Source of the DNA: Mesorhizobium sp.
Lineage (GTDB): Bacteria > Pseudomonadota > Alphaproteobacteria > Rhizobiales > Rhizobiaceae
Direction: 5' to 3'
Length of the DNA: 64,000 nucleotides
Assembly (NCBI RefSeq): GCF_024710845.1
Contig: NZ_JANJTZ010000030.1
Location: 22,376-86,375 of the forward strand
Part shown: positions 25,523 through 34,563 of the stretch, one piece after another
Layout of the letters: every line of letters starts with the position of its first letter
Position numbering within the stretch: the first letter of the stretch is position 1
The notes under the pieces: generated by a model
Databases searched by the model: none
What the model saw: only the letters and a program-made list of their open reading frames with translations
Told to the model about the DNA's origin: nothing
Program-made: the position numbers and the translations under genes

Positions 25523-25938
25523 CCCTTGAGCCCACCCACGCGGCAGACTTCCGCCCATTCCGCGTCCGTTACCGGCTGCACCGAAAGCCGCGAATTGTTG
25601 ACCAGCACCATCCCGGCCAGCTTTTCGTTCGCCTTGATATCTTCCAGCGTCACCGGCTTCGGCATGTCCTTCACGGCGCGCAGGTCGACGCATTCCCAGC
25701 GCGCATCGTCGGTCGTGGTGTCCTGATGCGCGAGCGCGCAGACCTCGACGATGCCGACGACCTCCTTGCCCTCATTCGAATGATAGAAGAACCCGCGGTC
25801 GCCGATCTGCATCGCCCGCATATTGTTGCGAGCCTGGTAGTTGCGCACGCCGTCCCACTGCTGGCCCTTCTCGCCAGCCGCCTTCTGCATCTCCCACGAC
25901 CATTTCTCGGGTTCGGATTTGAACAGCCAGTGCGCCAT
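25519..25938 (-). CDS. EVE-domain (thymocyte nuclear protein 1-like) protein
   Basis: A 139-residue EVE/PUA-like domain protein that may bind modified bases or RNA. The start at MAHWLFKSEPEKWSW is the family N-terminus and has GGGAGA upstream. An in-frame ATG further out would read into the YciI gene. The aromatic cage region includes QWDGVRNYQARNNMRAM and GFFYHSN. Part of a compact minus-strand string tsaD-gpsA-YciI-EVE-methyltransferase. Confidence 0.9.
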   Translation of the reverse strand: MAHWLFKSEPEKWSWEMQKAAGEKGQQWDGVRNYQARNNMRAMQIGDRGFFYHSNEGKEVVGIVEVCALAHQDTTTDDARWECVDLRAVKDMPKPVTLEDIKANEKLAGMVLVNNSRLSVQPVTDAEWAEVCRVGGLKG

Positions 25939-25948
25939 CGGGGTCTCC

Positions 25949-26245
25949 CTAGTTGCCGGCCGGCTTGCCGAAGGTCCAGTTCCACGCCCGCACCTCGGTC
26001 GCCGCGAAGAGGCCGACCTTGGCATAGGGGTCGCCGGCCAGGATGTCCCGCGCCGCCTCTATCGTATCGGCTTCGAGCACCAGCATGCTGCCGCAGGGCG
26101 TTCCATTGCCATCGATGAAGGGTCCGGCGAGCTTGAGAACGCCCGTGTCATACAGCCCGGTCAGGTAGGCGACGTGATCGGGACGGGTCGCCACCCTGAG
26201 ATCGAGTTGGCCTGGCTTGTCGGTTCCGGTGAAAGCAAACAGCAT
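25949..26245 (-). CDS. YciI-family protein
   Basis: A 98-residue ferredoxin-fold protein of the YciI family. It shows the conserved RPDHVAYLTGLYDTGVLKLAGPF and the C-terminal AATEVRAWNWTFGKP. The His of RPDH and an Asp in AGDPYAKVG occupy the positions proposed as active site in the family. Function unproven. Between gpsA and the EVE gene with gaps of 16 and 10 bases. Confidence 0.9.
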   Translation of the reverse strand: MLFAFTGTDKPGQLDLRVATRPDHVAYLTGLYDTGVLKLAGPFIDGNGTPCGSMLVLEADTIEAARDILAGDPYAKVGLFAATEVRAWNWTFGKPAGN

Positions 26246-26261
26246 CGTCTATCCTTCGTCC

Positions 26262-27239
26262 TCATTCGTCCTCGGCCCTGAGCGGCCGCGACAGCAGTTC
26301 CTCGACCGCCCGGTCGATGCTCAGCGTCCCGGCGATCATCCTGTCCACCGCGTCGGTGATCGGCGCGCGGATGCCGCGCTGCGCGGCGATCGATGCCGCG
26401 ATGCCAGCCGTCGCCACGCCTTCCGCGAGTTTCATCCCCACCACGCTGTCGCCACGTCCGATCGCCAGCCCATAGGCGAAATTGCGCGATTGCGCAGAAC
26501 CGCAGGTCAGGACGAGGTCGCCGAGACCGGAAAGTCCCATCAGTGTCTCAGGCCGCGCCCCGAAGGATGCTCCGATGCGGCGCAGCTCGACAAAGCCGCG
26601 CGTGACGATGGCCGCCTGGGCGCTCGCGCCCAACCCGGCGCCGATCGCAGCACCTGCGGCGATCGCCAGCACGTTCTTCAGGGCGCCGCCGATCTCGACG
26701 CCGACGAGGTCGTCCGACGAATAGCAGCGGAACTGCGGAGCGGAGAGGTGCCGCGCCAGCGTCGCGGCGAGGTCCGCGTCCTCGGCCGCCACAGTGACCG
26801 CCGTCGGCAGCCCCCGCGCCACATCGGTCGCAAAGCTCGGCCCGGACAGCGCGGCCGGCACATTGCCGGGCAGGATCTCGCGCACGATCTCCGACAGCCG
26901 CTTGCCGGAACTGCGCTCGATCCCCTTGGCGCAGATCACCACCGGCACGTCGGCCCGAATCCGCCCGGCGAGATGCGTCGACAGGTCCCGCAGCGCCTGC
27001 GCCGGCGCGACCGCGAGCACGCAGTCGGCGCCGTCGAGCGCCGCGTCGAGATCGTTCGTCGCGCTCAATTCCCGATCGAGCGCGATGCCGGGCAGGTAGC
27101 CGGGATTTTCGTGCCGCTCGTTGACCGCGCGCACCGCATCCGCGTCTCGCATCCAGAACGTCGTTGGATTGCCGCCGCGCAGCGAGGTGAGCGCGAGTGC
27201 GGTGCCCCAGGCCCCGCCGCCGAGAACCGCGACCTTCAT
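26262..27239 (-). CDS. gpsA: Glycerol-3-phosphate dehydrogenase [NAD(P)+]
   Basis: Makes sn-glycerol 3-phosphate from dihydroxyacetone phosphate for phospholipid synthesis. It has 325 residues. Nucleotide-binding loop [10 protein letters not shown] is at 7-16, the conserved KGIE in ICAKGIER, and the catalytic Lys in [15 protein letters not shown] at 27239 overlaps the tsaD stop (ATGA), and this start gives the expected N-terminus [12 protein letters not shown]. Confidence 0.96.
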   Translation of the reverse strand: MKVAVLGGGAWGTALALTSLRGGNPTTFWMRDADAVRAVNERHENPGYLPGIALDRELSATNDLDAALDGADCVLAVAPAQALRDLSTHLAGRIRADVPVVICAKGIERSSGKRLSEIVREILPGNVPAALSGPSFATDVARGLPTAVTVAAEDADLAATLARHLSAPQFRCYSSDDLVGVEIGGALKNVLAIAAGAAIGAGLGASAQAAIVTRGFVELRRIGASFGARPETLMGLSGLGDLVLTCGSAQSRNFAYGLAIGRGDSVVGMKLAEGVATAGIAASIAAQRGIRAPITDAVDRMIAGTLSIDRAVEELLSRPLRAEDE

Positions 27240-28342
27240 GCCTTGGCTCCGCGCTTGCCGGCACCGATCAGCGGCGCGGCGCTCTCGTCGAGCGGCCAGC
27301 GCGAGCGCGGCGCGAAGTGCATCGCCTCGCCCGGCTCGATGCCGGCGCGAAGCCGCTCCAGCCCCGCCCAGGCGATCATCGCCGCATTGTCGGTGCACAG
27401 CTTCATCGGCGGCGCGAGGAAACGGAAGCCGTTCCGTCCGCAAACGCGCTCGAGCGCCGTGCGCACCATCCTGTTGGCGGCAACGCCGCCTGCGACGACG
27501 AGCGTCGGCGATCCTTCCTGCGGGAACGTCTCCCGGAACCGCGTCAGGCTGCGGGCCACGCGGTCCTGCAGCGTCTCGGCCACCGCCGTCTGGAACGAAG
27601 CGCAGATGTCGGCAACGTCCTTCTGCGTCAGCGGCGCAATCGACGTCGCCGCCTGCCGAACGGCCGTCTTCAGGCCGGAGAAGGAGAAATCGGGCCGCGC
27701 TTCGCCTTTCAGCGGACGCGGAAAATCGAATCGAGCCGCATCGCCCGCCAGCGCCGTCGTCTCGACATTCGGCCCGCCGGGATAGGGCAGGCCGAGCAGC
27801 TTCGCCGTCTTGTCGAAGGCTTCGCCCAGCGCATCGTCGATTGTCGAGGCCCAGCGTTCGTAGTCCCCCACCCCGCGCACGAGGATGATCTGCGTGTGCC
27901 CGCCGGAGACCAGAAGCACGAGATAGGGAAACGCGACGTCGTCGACCAGCCGCGCCGCCAGCGCATGGCCTTCGAGATGGTTCACCGGATAGAGCGGCTT
28001 GCCGCTCACGCTCGCCAGCGCCTTGCCGGTCATCAGCCCGACGATCAGCCCGCCGATCAGCCCCGGCCCGGCGGTCGCGGCGATGCCCTCCATGTCGGCG
28101 AGGCCTTTGCCCGATTCCTGCAGCGCCGCCTCGATGATCCCGTCCAGCGCCTCGACATGGGCGCGCGCGGCGATCTCCGGCACCACGCCACCAAAGGCAG
28201 CATGTTCCTCGATCTGGCTCAGCACCACGTTGGAGAGAATCTCCGGGCGGCCATCGGCATCGAGCGCGACCACCGACGCGGCTGTCTCGTCGCAGCTCGT
28301 TTCGATGCCGAGCATGAGGCGTGTTGGTTTCACCACCTGCAT
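27236..28342 (-). CDS. tsaD: tRNA N6-adenosine threonylcarbamoyltransferase TsaD
   Basis: Transfers the threonylcarbamoyl group from TC-AMP to A37 of ANN-decoding tRNAs, giving t6A. 368 residues. Family marks: [15 protein letters not shown], metal-binding His in the [10 protein letters not shown] block, [11 protein letters not shown], and the C-terminal GVAANRMVR and [13 protein letters not shown] Met ten codons in (MLGIETSC) is an alternative start. Divergent from hemC, with a shared 87-base control region. Confidence 0.96.
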   Translation of the reverse strand: MQVVKPTRLMLGIETSCDETAASVVALDADGRPEILSNVVLSQIEEHAAFGGVVPEIAARAHVEALDGIIEAALQESGKGLADMEGIAATAGPGLIGGLIVGLMTGKALASVSGKPLYPVNHLEGHALAARLVDDVAFPYLVLLVSGGHTQIILVRGVGDYERWASTIDDALGEAFDKTAKLLGLPYPGGPNVETTALAGDAARFDFPRPLKGEARPDFSFSGLKTAVRQAATSIAPLTQKDVADICASFQTAVAETLQDRVARSLTRFRETFPQEGSPTLVVAGGVAANRMVRTALERVCGRNGFRFLAPPMKLCTDNAAMIAWAGLERLRAGIEPGEAMHFAPRSRWPLDESAAPLIGAGKRGAKA

Positions 28343-28429
28343 TGCCGAATTATGGACACCTGGCTAGGGAATGATACTGAGAGGGCCCGGCCGATCCGGA
28401 CCGGCAGGGGTTATCACGGTCCGCACATC

Positions 28430-29359
28430 ATGCAAACAGAACTGTTCAGGATAGGCACGCGGGGCAGCGCACTGGCGCTGGCGCAGGCGCACGAGACGCG
28501 GGCGCTTCTGATGCAGGCCCACGGACTGCCCGAAGAAGCCTTCCCGATCGAGATCATCTCGGTCACCGGCTACCGGATCCAGGACCGGCCGCGTTCGGAA
28601 GCCGGCGGCAAGGGCCTGTTCACGAAGGAGATCGAGGAAGCGCTCCTCGACCGGCGAATCGACATCGCCGTGCATTCGTCGAAGGACATGCCGACGCGGC
28701 TGCCGCCTGGCCTCGAACTGTCGGCCTTCCTCGAACGCGAGGACCCGCGCGACGCCTTCATCGGGCGCACGGCGCCGACGCTGAGCGAATTGCCACCCGG
28801 CGCGGTTATCGGCTCCTCGTCGCTGCGCCGCCAGGCGCTGATCCGCCGCATGCGTCCGGACCTCAAGGTCGTCACCTTCCGCGGCAATGTGCAGACTCGC
28901 CTGCGCAAACTTGCGGAGGGGCAGGTCGACGGCACGCTACTCGCCAACGCCGGGCTCAGACGGCTCGGCCTCGCGCACGAGATCACGCAATTGCTGCCGC
29001 TCGACGAATTCCCGCCCGCGCCCGGCCAGGGCGCGATCTGCATTGAGCAGCGCTCCGGCGACCTGCGGGCTTCCGCCATGCTCGATCCGATCAACCATCG
29101 CGAGACGGCGACGGCGCTGGCCTGCGAGCGTGCCTTCCTCGGTGCCCTCGACGGCTCGTGTCGCACCCCGATCGCCGGCCACGCGCAGATCGAGGGCGAT
29201 CGGATCTCGTTTTCCGGGCTGATTCTGACGCCGAACGGCACGAAATCGCACGACGTCGCGCTCGACGGCTATGCGTCCGACGCGGATGCCCTTGGCCGCG
29301 AGGCAGCCCGGATCGTCCGCGCCCAGGCCGGCGAGGAGTTCTTCGACGGCTGGGCCTGA
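28430..29359 (+). CDS. hemC: Porphobilinogen deaminase (hydroxymethylbilane synthase)
   Basis: Polymerises four porphobilinogens to hydroxymethylbilane in haem synthesis. 309 residues. The dipyrromethane-attachment cysteine lies in [13 protein letters not shown]. Other marks are [33 protein letters not shown] and SSLRRQALI. The ATG at 28430 gives the usual N-terminus ([13 protein letters not shown]). hemD starts 4 bases after its stop. Confidence 0.96.
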   Translation: MQTELFRIGTRGSALALAQAHETRALLMQAHGLPEEAFPIEIISVTGYRIQDRPRSEAGGKGLFTKEIEEALLDRRIDIAVHSSKDMPTRLPPGLELSAFLEREDPRDAFIGRTAPTLSELPPGAVIGSSSLRRQALIRRMRPDLKVVTFRGNVQTRLRKLAEGQVDGTLLANAGLRRLGLAHEITQLLPLDEFPPAPGQGAICIEQRSGDLRASAMLDPINHRETATALACERAFLGALDGSCRTPIAGHAQIEGDRISFSGLILTPNGTKSHDVALDGYASDADALGREAARIVRAQAGEEFFDGWA

Positions 29360-29363
29360 CGCC

Positions 29364-30077
29364 ATGCGCCGCGTGCTCGTCACCCGGCCCGAACCCGGCG
29401 CGTCGGCGACGGCGCAGGCGCTGCGCTCCGCCGGCTTCGATCCCGTCGTCCTGCCGCTGACCGAGATCCGTCCGCTTTCAGTCCCCGAAGCCGGCCTCTC
29501 GGCCGTCGATGCCATTGCCCTGACCAGTGCCAACGCGATCCGTCACGCCCCGGACCGGCTGCTGGCGGCGATCAGGACAATCCCCCTCCACGCGGTCGGC
29601 GCGACGTCGGCCCAGGCGGCCCGCGACGCCGGCTTGGCAAATGTCATCGCTGGACCGGGAGACGCCGCCGGTCTGGCCTCGGCAATGGGCGAGACGCTCG
29701 CGCCTGGATCGACCGTCGTCTATTTGTGCGGCAAGGTGCGGAAGCCCGATTTCGAGCTGGGACTCCGCGGCCGCGGTATCCGGGTGATCCCGGTGGAAAC
29801 CTACGACACCGTACCGATGGTCGTAGCTGACGGCGACCTGAATCGCGTGGAATCGGAAAAGCTCTTTGCAGTGCTTGTGCACTCGGCGCGGGCCGCGAAG
29901 GCGCTGGCGGCACTGGCAACCCGCCCAGCTATGGCACACCTCTTCGAAGGCACGCATCTCGTCGCGATCTCGCGGCGTGCCGCGGCGCCTGCGGAAGCGG
30001 TTTTCGCGGGCCGGATCGTCGTTGCAAGACAGCCGACGGAGGCTGCGATGATCGAGGCGCTGGCCGCATCCGGCTAG
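29364..30077 (+). CDS. hemD: Uroporphyrinogen-III synthase
   Basis: Cyclises hydroxymethylbilane with inversion of ring D. 237 residues. The sequence is weakly conserved, as is normal for the family, but VLVTRPEPGASATAQALRS at the N-terminus, the central LTSANAIRH and VGATSAQAARDAG are recognisable, and it is coupled to hemC. A Ser in VLVHSARAAKALA occupies the expected site in the second domain. Confidence 0.93.
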   Translation: MRRVLVTRPEPGASATAQALRSAGFDPVVLPLTEIRPLSVPEAGLSAVDAIALTSANAIRHAPDRLLAAIRTIPLHAVGATSAQAARDAGLANVIAGPGDAAGLASAMGETLAPGSTVVYLCGKVRKPDFELGLRGRGIRVIPVETYDTVPMVVADGDLNRVESEKLFAVLVHSARAAKALAALATRPAMAHLFEGTHLVAISRRAAAPAEAVFAGRIVVARQPTEAAMIEALAASG

Positions 30078-30182
30078 CCGCGCCATACTGCCACCCTTTT
30101 CATGAGGTCCAGTAGCCGGTAGACATCGGACCGGTTCCGGTGATTGCCGAAACCGGCCGACGTCATGCGCGGGGAGCTTCAA

Positions 30183-31535
30183 ATGGTCAATTCGCCGAAG
30201 ATCCGGCATTCCAAGCCGCGCCGCGATCCGGTGACGATCGATCTGGATGCGGAGCCGGTGAAGGCCGAAGCCTCCGCCGAGGCCGCATCCGCTGCAAAGG
30301 CCTCGTCGACACCTGCGGACACCGGCGCGCCGGAGAAGGTGGCGGGCAAACCGCCGCTCGACGAGATTGCCCCGAAGGCCTCGAGCGATGCCGGAACCAA
30401 GTCGACCTTCGGCCGCGAACAGCCCGCCGCCTCGACGCAGCCGCCGGCTGCGGACAAGACGCCGCCTAAGAGCCCGCCGCCTTCACCGCCGCGCACCGAA
30501 TCCAGGCGCGGTGGAGTTTCGGCCATTGCCGCCGGCCTCATCGGCGGCGTGGTCGCGCTTGCCGGCGCGGGCGCCCTCCAATATGGCGGCCTGCTGCCCC
30601 AGCTCGGCGGCAATTCGGCCGCCACCGCCGAAATCGACGGGCTGCGCGCCGAGATCGCGACGCTTCGCGACCAGGTCGCCGCCGCCCCGGCGCCGGAGAA
30701 TTTCGCGCCGCGCCTCGACGAGCTTGCCGCCGGGCTGAACGAGACCCGCACGCAGCTCCAGGCCCTGCAGGCCGGCGGCTCGACGTCGCCGGAGGCCGCA
30801 GCCGCGCTCGACGAGCGTTTCAAAACCCTGGAAGCTGCCGTCGCGTCGGCGCAGCAAGGCGGTCAGGCCGTCGATCTCGCCCCGTTGAACCAGCGCCTCG
30901 ATGCACTCGACGCCGCGATTGCCGAGGCGAAACAGGCGGCGGCCGGCGCAACGGCACCGCTGGAAGAGCGTATTGCGTCGCTGGAAGCGAAGGTCCAGGA
31001 CCTCGGCGGCAAGGTCGCCGAACAGGCCGAGCAGCCGAGCGCGGCGCTGGCCATCGCGGCATCGGCGCTGAAAGCGACCATCGACCGCGGCGATCCGTTC
31101 ATGACCGAACTCGAAACCTACGCCTCGATCGCACCGCAGTCGGCCGAGATCGAGGCGCTGCGAGGTCTGGCTGCGGCCGGGGTTCCTTCGCGCACGGCGA
31201 TCGACGATGCCTTCCCTGCCGCCGCCAATGCCATGATCGCGACGGCGAAAGCCGAGGATCCCAACGCGGGCTTCCTCGACCGGTTGATGTCGAGCGCGCA
31301 ATCGCTGGTTCAGGTGCGCCCCGTGGGCACGGTCGAAGGCGAGGATGCGCCTGCCATCGTGGCGCGCATGGAAGTCGCACTGAAGAAGGGCGACTATTCC
31401 GGCGCCGTTGCCGAATACGACAAGCTTGCGGAGCCGGCCAAGGCGGCGGGCGCCGATTTCATCGCCAAGGTCAAGGCGCGTCAGGCGGCCGACGGGCTGA
31501 TCGGGACGATCCTGTCCGCCGCGCTCAAGGCCTGA
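30183..31535 (+). CDS. Alphaproteobacterial Mic60/mitofilin-like inner-membrane protein
   Basis: A 450-residue inner-membrane protein. A Pro/Ala/Lys-rich cytoplasmic N-terminus (about 1-110) is followed by one helix (AAGLIGGVVALAGAGAL, about 118-135), then long Ala/Glu/Gln-rich periplasmic coiled-coil stretches and a C-terminal conserved domain (PSRTAIDDAFPAAANAMI to AKVKARQAADG). This layout and its place between hemD and hemY fit bacterial Mic60, the relative of mitochondrial mitofilin that bends membranes. ATG 30183 is chosen since GGGGAG lies 6 bases upstream, rather than an ATG 39 bases earlier. Confidence 0.82.
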   Translation: MVNSPKIRHSKPRRDPVTIDLDAEPVKAEASAEAASAAKASSTPADTGAPEKVAGKPPLDEIAPKASSDAGTKSTFGREQPAASTQPPAADKTPPKSPPPSPPRTESRRGGVSAIAAGLIGGVVALAGAGALQYGGLLPQLGGNSAATAEIDGLRAEIATLRDQVAAAPAPENFAPRLDELAAGLNETRTQLQALQAGGSTSPEAAAALDERFKTLEAAVASAQQGGQAVDLAPLNQRLDALDAAIAEAKQAAAGATAPLEERIASLEAKVQDLGGKVAEQAEQPSAALAIAASALKATIDRGDPFMTELETYASIAPQSAEIEALRGLAAAGVPSRTAIDDAFPAAANAMIATAKAEDPNAGFLDRLMSSAQSLVQVRPVGTVEGEDAPAIVARMEVALKKGDYSGAVAEYDKLAEPAKAAGADFIAKVKARQAADGLIGTILSAALKA

Positions 31536-31563
31536 GCCAGAGTCCGTTTCCGAGGGTCGATCG

Positions 31564-33252
31564 ATGTTCCGTATCCTGTCCTTCCTGATCCTCGTCTTCG
31601 CGCTCGGCCTCGGCTTCGCCTGGCTCGCGGAACGACCCGGCACCATGCTGGTGACCTTCAACGGCTATCAGTACGAGGTCACCCTGATGGTCGCGGCGGC
31701 AATCGCGACCACCGCGATCGCGGCCGTGATGATCCTGTGGTGGCTGGTCAAGAGCATCTGGAACAGCCCCTACACGATCTCCCGCTATTTCCGTGTCCGC
31801 CGCCGCGACCGCGGCTATCAGGCGCTGTCGACCGGTCTGATCGCCGCCGGCGCAGGCGACGCCGACGCGGCTCGCCGCAAGCACCGCGAGTCCGCCAAGT
31901 TGCTGAGCGCAGACAGCGAGCCGCTGCTGCACCTTCTCGAAGCGCAGGCCTCGCTCCTCGACGGAGACCACGCCAGCGCGCGCAAGAAATTCGAGGCGAT
32001 GCTCGACGATCCCGAGATGCGGCTGATCGGCCTGCGTGGCCTCTATCTGGAGGCCGAGCGGCTGGGAGATCGCGGTGTCGCACGTCACTACGCCGAACAG
32101 GCCAGCGCGGCTGCGCCGCAACTGGCCTGGGCGGCGACCGCGACGCTCGAATCGCGCATGCGCGACGGCGACTGGGACGGCGCGCTTCGCCTGCTCGACG
32201 CCAGGAAGCCGACGACATCGTCCGAGCGGGAAATGGCCACGAAGAACCGCGCGGTTCTGCTCGCTGCCAAGGCGATCAACCTGTCGCATGTCGATCCGCT
32301 GGCGGCGAAGAATGCCGCCGTCGAGGCGAACAGGCTCGACCCGGGCCTCGTGCCGGCCGCTGTCATCGCCGCCAAGTCGCTGTTCAGGCAGGACGATGTC
32401 CGCAAGGGCGCGAAGATCCTCGAGGCAGCCTGGAAACTGCAGCCGCATCCCGAGATTGCGGACGTCTACATCCACGCGCGCCACGGCGATTCGGCGCTCG
32501 ACCGGCTCAAGCGCGCCCGCAAGCTGGCCGAATTGCGCACCAACAATGCGGATTCCTCGCTCGCGGTCGCCAGGGCGGCCCTGGAGGCCGGCGAATTCAA
32601 GGCCGCCCGTGAAGCCGCGGAGACGGCGATGCGGCTCGCGCCGCGCGAATCCGTGTTCCTGCTGCTTGCAGACATCGAGGAGGCAGACGGCGGCGAGCAG
32701 GGCAAGGTGCGCCAATACCTTGCCCGCGCCCTGAAGGCTCAGCCCGACCCGGCATGGACCGCCGACGGCGTGGTCTCGGAGAAGTGGGCGCCATTCTCCC
32801 CCGTGACCGGCCGTATCGGTGCCTTCGAGTGGCGCGTTCCCGTGGAGCGGGTCGGCCACGTGATCGAGCAGGCGCCGCAGATCATCGATGGGCCGGCCCC
32901 CGAACCCGAGCGGATCGCGCCTCCGGCGGTCGTCCAACGGTCTGAGCCGGCTCCGGCCCGCGCGGACGCGGTTGAAGCGGAGATCGTTCCGGTGCCGGCC
33001 AATGATCGCTACCCGCCGGTTCCGTCTCCCGAGCCTGCTCCCGTGGCGCCCCCCGCGCACGGAGTGTCGGACGCCGCCAAAGCCGCGGTGATCGCCGAGC
33101 CCCAACCGGCGAAGGCCGCGCCGCCTTCCCCGGCTCCGGCCGCGCTGGTCGCGGTCGCCGACGAAGCGCCGGTGCCGCCGATTCCCGACGATCCGGGGGT
33201 GGACCCCGACTCCGCCGGAGAGAAGGAAGCCCGCCGCTTCCGCCTTTTCTGA
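31564..33252 (+). CDS. hemY: HemY-type TPR membrane protein
   Basis: A 562-residue protein with two N-terminal membrane helices (about 3-22 and 40-62), the HemY N-domain (NGYQYEVTLMVAA, WNSPYTISRYFRVRRRDRGY), then TPR-like helical repeats to about residue 420. The last 130 residues are Pro/Ala-rich and look disordered, which makes it longer than the roughly 400-residue enterobacterial HemY. This is the TPR HemY, not the protoporphyrinogen oxidase of the same name. Its role in haem synthesis is poorly understood. 28 bases behind the Mic60-like gene. Confidence 0.9.
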   Translation: MFRILSFLILVFALGLGFAWLAERPGTMLVTFNGYQYEVTLMVAAAIATTAIAAVMILWWLVKSIWNSPYTISRYFRVRRRDRGYQALSTGLIAAGAGDADAARRKHRESAKLLSADSEPLLHLLEAQASLLDGDHASARKKFEAMLDDPEMRLIGLRGLYLEAERLGDRGVARHYAEQASAAAPQLAWAATATLESRMRDGDWDGALRLLDARKPTTSSEREMATKNRAVLLAAKAINLSHVDPLAAKNAAVEANRLDPGLVPAAVIAAKSLFRQDDVRKGAKILEAAWKLQPHPEIADVYIHARHGDSALDRLKRARKLAELRTNNADSSLAVARAALEAGEFKAAREAAETAMRLAPRESVFLLLADIEEADGGEQGKVRQYLARALKAQPDPAWTADGVVSEKWAPFSPVTGRIGAFEWRVPVERVGHVIEQAPQIIDGPAPEPERIAPPAVVQRSEPAPARADAVEAEIVPVPANDRYPPVPSPEPAPVAPPAHGVSDAAKAAVIAEPQPAKAAPPSPAPAALVAVADEAPVPPIPDDPGVDPDSAGEKEARRFRLF

Positions 33253-33335
33253 CGGTTGCTGATTGTCGAGAACGCGTTAGATTTTCCGAAACGCCGATTC
33301 GGGCGTCGTAACTCCCTGTTGGTCAAACTCAGCCC

Positions 33336-33830
33336 ATGTTCGAGCGGTTTCTTGCGTTCATAAGAGAACTTGCTGGCGAGGACGACGTCGGCCCCGCATT
33401 GGGGGCGGATCACCCGGCCGTGGCCGCCGCTGCGCTTCTGTTCTTCGTGATGGACGCCGACGGCGAGCGCGCTGAATCCGAGCGGAAGATCCTCGAGGAG
33501 GAGATCGCCGCGAGCTACGACGTCCACGGCGAGATGCTGGCGCAGGTGATCGCCGCCGGCGAAAAGGCCGAGCAGGAATCCGTCGACCTCTACGCCTTCA
33601 CCAGCGTCCTCGGCGAGCATCTCGACCGGGAGGGCCGCATCGAGTTCATCGGCATGATGTGGGAGATCGTCTACGCCGACGGCGTGCGCACCGAAGTCGA
33701 GGACAACATCGTCTGGCGCGTCGCGGAATTGCTCCACGTCGAAAGGGCCGACAGGATCAGACTGCGGCGTGAGGTCGAACAGCGCCGTCCCGATTCCGTC
33801 GGAAAGGGAAATGAAGTCGAGACAGACTGA
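33336..33830 (+). CDS. TerB-family protein
   Basis: A 164-residue, all-helical protein of the TerB/COG4103 type. Two acidic helical repeats are visible: FFVMDADGERAESER and GMMWEIVYADGVRTEVEDN, each with the Asp-rich loop expected to bind metal. The name comes from tellurite resistance, but lone chromosomal TerB proteins do not imply that. The last 20 bases overlap the start of the glutamine amidotransferase gene. Confidence 0.88.
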   Translation: MFERFLAFIRELAGEDDVGPALGADHPAVAAAALLFFVMDADGERAESERKILEEEIAASYDVHGEMLAQVIAAGEKAEQESVDLYAFTSVLGEHLDREGRIEFIGMMWEIVYADGVRTEVEDNIVWRVAELLHVERADRIRLRREVEQRRPDSVGKGNEVETD

Positions 33831-34563
33831 ACCGGCCGGACGGCCCAGAATCCTGACGGTCCTTCACCAGGAGGCGTCGAGCCCCGGCCGCGTCGGCCAG
33901 ATCCTCGTCGCCAGCGGCTTCGATCTCGACATCCGCAGGCCGCCGCTGGGCGATCCTCTGCCCGAGACACTGGACGGCCATGCCGGCGCGGTGATCTTCG
34001 GCGGCCCGATGAGCGCCAACGATCCCGATGAATTCGTCAAGCGCGAGACGGACTGGTTGGCGGTTCCGCTCGCCGAAAACAAGCCGTTTCTCGGCATCTG
34101 CCTCGGCGCCCAGATGCTGGTGAACCATCTGGGCGGAAAGGTCGGAGGCCGCGACGACGGCAGGGTCGAGATCGGCTGGTATCCGCTGCGCCCGACCGAG
34201 GCGGGCAGGCAGGTCTTCGACTGGCCGGAGATGGTCTACCACTTTCACCGCGAAGGCTTCTCGCTGCCGTCCGGCGCCACGCTGCTCGCCGCCGGTGAGC
34301 ACTACGAGAACCAGGCGATCCGCTATGGCGACAATGCCTGGGGCATTCAGTTCCACGCCGAACTGACCCGGGCGATGATGCATCGCTGGGTAGTGCGGGG
34401 CGCCCACCGTTTCGATCTTCCTGGCGCCCAGCTCGGACGCGACCATCTCGAAGGCCGTATGCTCTGGGACATCCGCCTGCGCGCCTGGCTGGGCGAATTC
34501 CTCGAACGCGTCTTCGGCGCGGCGACCCCGGAGCAGGCGATCACCCGGGCAAGGAAAGCCTAG
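33811..34563 (+). CDS. Class I glutamine amidotransferase-like protein
   Basis: A 250-residue GATase1 domain that would hydrolyse glutamine. The nucleophile Cys is in FLGICLGAQML, and the His-Glu pair is in GIQFHAEL. The oxyanion region IFGGPMSAND matches GMP-synthase-like stand-alone amidotransferases. ATG at 33811 has a GGAAAGGGA ribosome site; an earlier in-frame ATG lies deep in terB. Acceptor substrate unknown. Its stop codon overlaps that of the convergent MFS gene. Confidence 0.88.
   Translation: MKSRQTEPAGRPRILTVLHQEASSPGRVGQILVASGFDLDIRRPPLGDPLPETLDGHAGAVIFGGPMSANDPDEFVKRETDWLAVPLAENKPFLGICLGAQMLVNHLGGKVGGRDDGRVEIGWYPLRPTEAGRQVFDWPEMVYHFHREGFSLPSGATLLAAGEHYENQAIRYGDNAWGIQFHAELTRAMMHRWVVRGAHRFDLPGAQLGRDHLEGRMLWDIRLRAWLGEFLERVFGAATPEQAITRARKA

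Noticed and set aside
33336..33830. Tellurite-resistance locus
   Set aside because: Only a lone TerB-type gene is present, without terC/terD/terZ, so no resistance role can be claimed.
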